Below, in pieces: positions 33,713 to 38,000 of a stretch of 38,000 bases of DNA. The DNA lies in NCBI GenBank assembly GCA_903845085.1, contig CAIMWD010000135.1, positions 1-38,000 on the forward strand. Direction: 5' to 3'. Position 1 is the stretch's first letter. Each line of letters begins with the position of its first letter. The notes beneath the pieces were generated by a model that saw nothing but the letters and a program-made list of their open reading frames with translations, was not told the origin of the DNA and ran no database searches. Source of the stretch: an uncultured Acidimicrobiaceae bacterium (GTDB taxonomy: Bacteria > Actinomycetota > Acidimicrobiia > Acidimicrobiales > Bog-793). The position numbers and the translations under genes were made by a program.

Positions 33713-34090
33713 ATGACGAACAGTACAAAGCCCGAGGTAACGATTCCAGAGACCACCGCGCCAACCGAGCTGCTCCTCGAGGATGAGATCATCGGCGAGG
33801 GAGCGGAGGCGACAAGAGGACGCACCGTTGAGGTGCATTATGTCGGCGTTTCGTGGTCGGATGGAAACCAATTTGACGCCTCCTGGGACCGCGCAGAGAC
33901 CTTCCGCTTCCCGCTCGGTGCCGGCTATGTGATTCCGGGATGGGAGCAGGGAGTCGAGGGCATGCGTGAGGGTGGGCGCCGTCGCATGACAATTCCACCG
34001 GCGCTTGGTTACGGCGCTGCGGGTGCGGGCGGTGTCATTCGACCAAATGAAACACTCGTCTTCGTGGTAGATCTCGTCAGCGTCAACTGA
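33713..34090 (+). CDS. FKBP-type peptidyl-prolyl cis-trans isomerase
   Basis: A 125-residue single FKBP domain of the short actinobacterial kind. The conserved pieces are VEVHYVGVSWSDGNQFDASWD, the active-site segment GYVIPGWEQGVEGMREGGRRRM, IPPALGYG and the final LVFVVDLVSV. It lacks a signal peptide or lipobox, so it is cytosolic. It catalyses proline isomerisation and acts as a folding helper. The ATG at 33713 has AAAGG directly before it, which is tight. The gene is transcribed alone between the divergent ABC-F gene and the convergent DsbA-like gene. Confidence 0.93.
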   Translation: MTNSTKPEVTIPETTAPTELLLEDEIIGEGAEATRGRTVEVHYVGVSWSDGNQFDASWDRAETFRFPLGAGYVIPGWEQGVEGMREGGRRRMTIPPALGYGAAGAGGVIRPNETLVFVVDLVSVN

Positions 34091-34172
34091 GGCGGCTCAA
34101 AAGCCAATCACCGCGATCGCTGCACGAGGTGATCACAGGACTTTTCCCTCTTGCCAGTCGACAGCACTCTGG

Positions 34173-34781
34173 TCAGTCAAAGACTGGATGACGGTCGCGA
34201 CTGCGCTTGAGCTCGAAGAATCCGTCGGTCTCGGTGACGAGTCGAACGCCATCCCAAAGCCGTCCGGCCTCCTCGCCCTTTGGCGCGGGAGTGACCACGG
34301 GTCCAAAGATTGCCACCCTACCGATGTGGAGCACCGGAGTACCGACCTCAAACCCGACCGGCTCCATGCCGGCAAGGTGTGAGCGACGCAATTCCTCGTC
34401 AAACTCATCGCTCTCCGCTGCGCTACTAAGCGATGCATCGATCCCGACCTCCGCGAGCGAGGGGGCAATAATCTCATCAAGCTCCATCTTCTCGCGATGA
34501 ATACGAACTCCCATCGCCGTGTAAAGCGGAAGCAGAATCTCATTCCCATAGCGTTGCTCTGCAGCGATCAGCACTCGAACCGGCCCCCACGCCTTTGCCA
34601 TGCGTTCTAGGTACCGCTCCGGAAGGTCGCGACCCTCATTAAGGACCGAGAGTGACATCACATGCCATCGTGTGGTGACCTCGCGAACAGATTCGACCTC
34701 GAGCATCCAACGTGAGGTCATCCACGCCCATGGACACATCGGATCAAACCAAAAATCGATCGCCGCCTTGCCATCCACCAT
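34173..34781 (-). CDS. DsbA-family protein, mycothiol-dependent nitroreductase (Rv2466c)-like
   Basis: A 202-residue thioredoxin-fold protein with a helical insert, of the DsbA family. The start IDFWFDPMCPWAW, TSRWMLEV, VMSLSVLNEGRDLP, and VGTPVLHIG with a cis-proline ending match the actinobacterial Rv2466c-like group (mycothiol-linked oxidoreductases). The active site is CPWA: only the first Cys is kept where CxxC would be expected. This is a monothiol form that would need mycothiol or another thiol to resolve it, or it lacks redox activity. No signal peptide, so cytosolic. The frame is open to 34889; the ATG at 34779-34781 was chosen by the family's typical N-terminus. Confidence 0.82.
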   Translation of the reverse strand: MVDGKAAIDFWFDPMCPWAWMTSRWMLEVESVREVTTRWHVMSLSVLNEGRDLPERYLERMAKAWGPVRVLIAAEQRYGNEILLPLYTAMGVRIHREKMELDEIIAPSLAEVGIDASLSSAAESDEFDEELRRSHLAGMEPVGFEVGTPVLHIGRVAIFGPVVTPAPKGEEAGRLWDGVRLVTETDGFFELKRSRDRHPVFD

Positions 34782-34953
34782 TTCGAGCTCGTTCACTTCG
34801 CAACCATCCGATCTCTCTGCGATATGGGTCACTTTTACGATAACGGCTCGGTACTCGCGAACGACAGGGAAGGCGATCTCCCTTCGCACCCCTACGGAGG
34901 TTCCGGCCTAGCGACGCCCGCGGCCCTTGCAGATCTTTATCGAAGCCGACGGT

Positions 34954-36024
34954 TCATCTGACCCCCGCCGGATCCTCCCAAAATGCACCTTCGCGATCCG
35001 CAAGACCCCCGGCTAACTCTTGAATCATGCGGCGTGCTGCGAGCGCGCCGCGATCGATTCCCAGCACCACCTCAAAGGGGTCAGGATCGTTGGCAATTCG
35101 CGACTCAACGATATTGAGCGCATCAACATCTTGCTGGACTACTTCGCGCTGCATGGTGTCAAGAAATTTGTCTACCTCCTGATCGCCGATCGCGAAGTCG
35201 CGACAGACTGCCCAAAAGTCATAGGTGGTGCCGGTCGTCGAAGGTGTCAGGCCATAGAGAATTTTCATATGAAACGCCTGCGGATCCTCTCCTGAGCGTT
35301 CGGGAGTCACTCCCGCAGGAGCGATGCGCACGTGGAGTAGGTAGAACGACGGTGCAAAGAATTCGATGTCTTGCCACCGATCGATTGGCGAGGTGAGTCC
35401 TGTCGTTCGCGCGTAGAACTCAGGACACTCCACCGCATCCATGTGGCGTGACACCGCAATGACGTTCCTCTCGCGATCAATTGTTGTCATCGTCGGGGTA
35501 GCAGCAACCTCCGGAGTACCGATCGATCCGCCATGGAGGTACGTCTCATGGGAGAGGTCAAGAAGGTTGTCAACAAGAAGACTTGTTCGGCATTCGATCG
35601 GCGCCATTCCGGTCACGACGGACCAAGAATCAGGACTTGTCAACCAGGGCGTGGCTGGCGGCCGGCGATCGCCTGCTGCGCTGTCGCCGATCCAAACCCA
35701 CGTCCAAAGACCCTGTTCCTCTAACTCGTAGACGGCAACATCCGCATGTGCCGGAATCCGTTCCTGTCCCGGTACCACAATGCAGCGACCATCGGTCTGG
35801 AAACAGAAACCGTGATAGCCACAGGTCAGCACCTCTCCATTGAGACGACCGAGCGAGAGTGGATAACGCCGATGTGGACATCGATCACGGAGTGCGACGA
35901 CCCTGTCGCCGGGAACTCGATAACAGACGATCTGCTCCCCGGCGACCGTCCGCGCTATCGGCGTCGAGGTGATCTCACTCGACAGTGCAATGACATACCA
36001 CTGATTTCGTGCAACTCCCTGCAT
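34954..36024 (-). CDS. Rieske non-heme iron oxygenase, VanA-like
   Basis: A 356-residue oxygenase component. The Rieske [2Fe-2S] site is CPHRRYPL and CGYHGFCF (C-x-H and C-x2-H). The mononuclear-iron site lies in DNLLDLSHETYLHGG (two His). The layout and length (about 350) match vanillate O-demethylase oxygenase and related monooxygenases, which make protocatechuate from vanillate; other methoxy-aromatic or carnitine-type substrates are possible. No VanB-type reductase is adjacent, so electrons must come from elsewhere. A frame extends to 36288, but AGGAGG lies 6 bases before the ATG at 36022-36024. It diverges from an aldo/keto reductase gene. Confidence 0.86.
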   Translation of the reverse strand: MQGVARNQWYVIALSSEITSTPIARTVAGEQIVCYRVPGDRVVALRDRCPHRRYPLSLGRLNGEVLTCGYHGFCFQTDGRCIVVPGQERIPAHADVAVYELEEQGLWTWVWIGDSAAGDRRPPATPWLTSPDSWSVVTGMAPIECRTSLLVDNLLDLSHETYLHGGSIGTPEVAATPTMTTIDRERNVIAVSRHMDAVECPEFYARTTGLTSPIDRWQDIEFFAPSFYLLHVRIAPAGVTPERSGEDPQAFHMKILYGLTPSTTGTTYDFWAVCRDFAIGDQEVDKFLDTMQREVVQQDVDALNIVESRIANDPDPFEVVLGIDRGALAARRMIQELAGGLADREGAFWEDPAGVR

Positions 36025-36229
36025 CGATTCCTCCTCGCTGAGCGATGACATCTGAGCGCAATGCACTGAGGTCGCAGAGTGCCAAGTTCCACCTTGTGAC
36101 CCTATCTCTGTGGAACAGTTGCGCGCCGACGATGGGCGGTCCTCTGTGCGCGGCGTGCGAATAAGTACACTCGAACTCGGCAGTCGGTGGCAGATTGCGG
36201 TACCGGCGGGGGCGCCAAAGGGAGGGGCA

Positions 36230-37171
36230 ATGGAACGTCGTGCGATCGGTGGACTCTCGGTCTCGGTTATCGGACTCGGCTGTAACAACTTTGGCCAGAG
36301 ATTTGGGAGAGAGCAATCTGAGGAGGTAGTGCAGGCTGCGCTCGAGTCCGGTATTAACTACTTCGATACCTCTGACAACTACGCCGCTGGCGCAAGCGAA
36401 GAATGCCTCGGATATGCGCTTCGCAATCACCGCGAGGAGGCGGTTGTCGCAACGAAGTACGACGGGGCGCCGCAAAAGGCACGGGAGTCGTGCCTAGCGA
36501 GTCTTTCGCGCCTCCAGATGGACTACATCGATCTCTTTCAGATCCACCATCCCTACACTGAGGCGCCAGTGGGTGAGACACTCGAAGCCCTTGGGGCCTT
36601 GGTAGATGAGGGTCTTGTACGAGAGATCGGTTGCTCGAATTTCTCCGTGCCACAGTTACGAGAGGCAGCAGCTGCGGGGTACTCCACCGCGCAATTCAGC
36701 AGCGTCCAGAACGACCACAACCTCCTCAACCGAAAGCACGAGTTTGATGTCATTCCCGAGTGCCAAGCCGCAGGGATCGCATTTAATTCTTACTTTCCGC
36801 TTTACCACGGGCTACTCACGGGAAAGTTTCAGCGGGGGGAGGCCCTTCCCGAGGCGACACGACTTGGTCAGGCGAGCGAGGCGCGTAAGGCTGCGGTATT
36901 TACCGACGCCAATTTTTCTGTCGTCGAGGCACTGGATCAACTTGCACAGCAATACGGCAGGCGAGTACTCGATATCGCGCTCGCCCGTCCACTGCATATT
37001 CCTGGAGTGACTGCGGTGATCGCTGGAGCCACCTGGCCCGATCAGGTACGAGCAAACGCGGTGGCAGGAAGTTGGCAGCTCGATCCGGCGCTCTGTGAGC
37101 AGATTGACGCAATCGCTATCGCGAGGCCCGATGCTGCCGATACACCCTCTGCAGCTCGCGGCATTAAGTAG
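36230..37171 (+). CDS. Aldo/keto reductase
   Basis: A 313-residue TIM-barrel reductase. The tetrad is seen in FDTSDNYA (Asp and Tyr), ATKYD (Lys) and FQIHHPY (His). GCSNFSVPQL, AFNSYFPLYHGLLTGK and a C-terminal IPGVTAVIAGATWPDQVRAN give the NADP(H) pocket, as in the AKR11/12-like branch. It differs clearly from the other aldo/keto reductase in this window and is not a recent duplicate. The ATG at 36230 follows GGGAGGGG closely; the upstream open frame is not used. It is divergent from the Rieske oxygenase gene (205-base spacer), so the two may share regulation. Substrate unknown. Confidence 0.88.
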   Translation: MERRAIGGLSVSVIGLGCNNFGQRFGREQSEEVVQAALESGINYFDTSDNYAAGASEECLGYALRNHREEAVVATKYDGAPQKARESCLASLSRLQMDYIDLFQIHHPYTEAPVGETLEALGALVDEGLVREIGCSNFSVPQLREAAAAGYSTAQFSSVQNDHNLLNRKHEFDVIPECQAAGIAFNSYFPLYHGLLTGKFQRGEALPEATRLGQASEARKAAVFTDANFSVVEALDQLAQQYGRRVLDIALARPLHIPGVTAVIAGATWPDQVRANAVAGSWQLDPALCEQIDAIAIARPDAADTPSAARGIK

Positions 37172-37190
37172 TCGCCGTTCAACCGGCGGC
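37171..37190 (+). terminator. Short hairpin after the aldo/keto reductase
   Basis: Right at the stop codon, GTCGCCG (37171-37177) pairs with CGGCGGC (37184-37190) around a 6-base loop. This is 7 bp, including one G-U pair, followed by GTTCTCGTT. It lies between convergent genes, so it is a plausible weak intrinsic terminator. Confidence 0.4.
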
Positions 37191-37246
37191 GTTCTCGTTG
37201 GAGCGACCATGACGGGGCGAAGCGACCAACCGTGGAGGGAATCCTC

Positions 37247-37924
37247 TTAATCGTGCGATAGGCGCCGGACGAGTTCCTTCGTGATGAGCTGTCGCAGAAT
37301 CTCGTTTGTGCCCTCGCCCACAATCATGAGCGGCGCATCGCGAAAGTAGCGCTCGACATCAAACTCGGGCGAGTACCCACGCGCCCCAGAGATACGCACC
37401 GCATTAAGTGCAATCTCCATTGCCACCTCAGAGGCAAAGAGTTTTGCCATTCCAGATTCGAGATCGCTGCGCGCCCCAGAACCAACACGCTCCGCCGCAT
37501 CGTGAACGAGGAGTCGCGCTGCGGTGAGCTTTGTCGCCATATCGGCGAGATAGTTCGCGATCGACTGGTGCTGAAAAATCTTCACCCCAAAGGCCTCGCG
37601 CGTTTGGCTGTAGGCAAGCGCATCCTCGAAGGCAGCGCGCCCTACTCCCAAAGCACGTGAGGCAACCTGAATACGGCCCGTCTCAAGTCCGCGCATCATC
37701 TGCGCAAACCCTTGACCCTCCCTCTCGCCAAGCAGCGCGTCGCTGGGAACGCGACAATCGGTAAATCGAAGTTCACAACTCTCTACTCCGCGATAACCCA
37801 TCTTTGGCAGATCACGGACGACGTCAAATCCTGGGACCTTCTCCACGAGCAGGATGGAGATTCCTCGATAGGGCGGATCGCTCTCCGGATCGGTCTTGCA
37901 GCAGGGGTGTCGTACTGGTGCCAA
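37247..37924 (-). pseudogene. Acyl-CoA dehydrogenase, C-terminal part; frame broken near the right edge
   Basis: About 225 residues corresponding to the middle and C-terminal domains of an acyl-CoA dehydrogenase: KTDPESDPPYRGISILLVE, MGYRGVESCELRFTDCRVP, YSQTREAFGVKIFQHQ, SGARGYSPEFDVERYFRD and GEGTNEILRQLI (the catalytic Glu in the GTNEI segment region). The family is about 380-400 residues, so the N-terminal 150 or so should lie upstream. In the same frame, however, TAA (37928-37930) and TGA (37934-37936) come directly before a TTG. Another frame, open to the edge, begins ASVVARRDG, which resembles the ARRDG segment that normally stands about 25 residues before this point. A frameshift (real, or a sequencing error) is therefore likely. 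Marked as pseudogene on that ground only; it would be a normal gene if the shift is an error. Confidence 0.6.
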
Positions 37925-38000
37925 TAATTACGTTCACAGTGCCCACGTCCCACAATCAATCCCGGACGCAAGCCATCACGACGGGCAACAACAGAAGCGG

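Noticed and set aside
34107-34133. ATCACC...GGTGAT stem between the FKBP and DsbA-like genes
   Set aside because: Six base pairs with a 15-base loop and no T-run; too weak to call a terminator.
1-38000. tRNA, rRNA, CRISPR, insertion sequence or prophage genes
   Set aside because: None recognised on either strand; no tandem spacer pattern, transposase motif or tRNA T-loop was seen by eye, though small RNAs cannot be excluded.

Overview
The window looks like chromosome of an Actinomycetota bacterium with moderately high GC, possibly of the Acidimicrobiia or a related lineage (that class is inference only). The evidence is the set of actinobacterial families: DUF3107, DUF3151 and DUF3817 proteins, a PdtaS-type histidine kinase, an F420-type LLM oxidoreductase, a MurT/GatD lipid II amidation enzyme and a mycothiol-system-like DsbA protein. 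GTG and TTG starts and ATGA/GTGA/TAATG overlaps are frequent. I saw no rRNA, tRNA, CRISPR array, insertion sequence or phage gene, and no gene-free stretch longer than about 300 bases.

Left part (1-8.3 kb, all minus strand): the 5' part of an MmgE/PrpD-family gene that runs off the left edge, a VOC/glyoxalase protein, an Asp-box beta-propeller, an apparent operon DUF3107 - PHP phosphatase - PdtaS kinase, and the TldD/TldE metalloprotease pair with a 4-base overlap.

8.4-13.4 kb (minus): a MarR regulator followed by two ABC exporter half-transporters, all overlapping by 1-4 bases. The deviations from consensus in the two half-transporters fall into one composite ATP site, so this is an asymmetric heterodimeric exporter. 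A rhodanese protein lies upstream of it.

13.5-16.6 kb (plus): a single 690-residue polypeptide that joins MurT (Mur ligase with zinc ribbon) to GatD (glutamine amidotransferase). The two are normally separate proteins. A 16-codon upstream reading frame with a strong ribosome binding site overlaps its start as GTGA. ctaB (heme O synthase) follows.

16.8-24.8 kb: a short-chain dehydrogenase with DUF3151, an ABM monooxygenase with two small membrane proteins, a divergent acyl desaturase, a 4,5-dihydroxyphthalate-decarboxylase-family protein, an MFS exporter, a YgjP-type metallohydrolase and a small two-helix membrane protein.

24.8-38 kb: an LLM oxidoreductase with an aldo/keto reductase, an amidohydrolase, a DrrAB-type ABC transporter, a LigI-like lactonase overlapping a PrpF/4-oxalomesaconate-tautomerase-like gene, a Uup-like ABC-F ATPase, an FKBP isomerase, a DsbA-like protein with a CPWA active site, a VanA-like Rieske oxygenase, a second aldo/keto reductase, and the C-terminal half of an acyl-CoA dehydrogenase whose frame is closed by stops at the right edge.

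Two points deserve the closest look. One is the MurT-GatD fusion with its coupled leader frame. The other is that four scattered genes (VanA-like, 4,5-dihydroxyphthalate-decarboxylase-like, LigI-like, LigU/PrpF-like) all fit steps that make protocatechuate or break down its 4,5-cleavage products. Family assignments come from motifs read by eye; no database search was possible.
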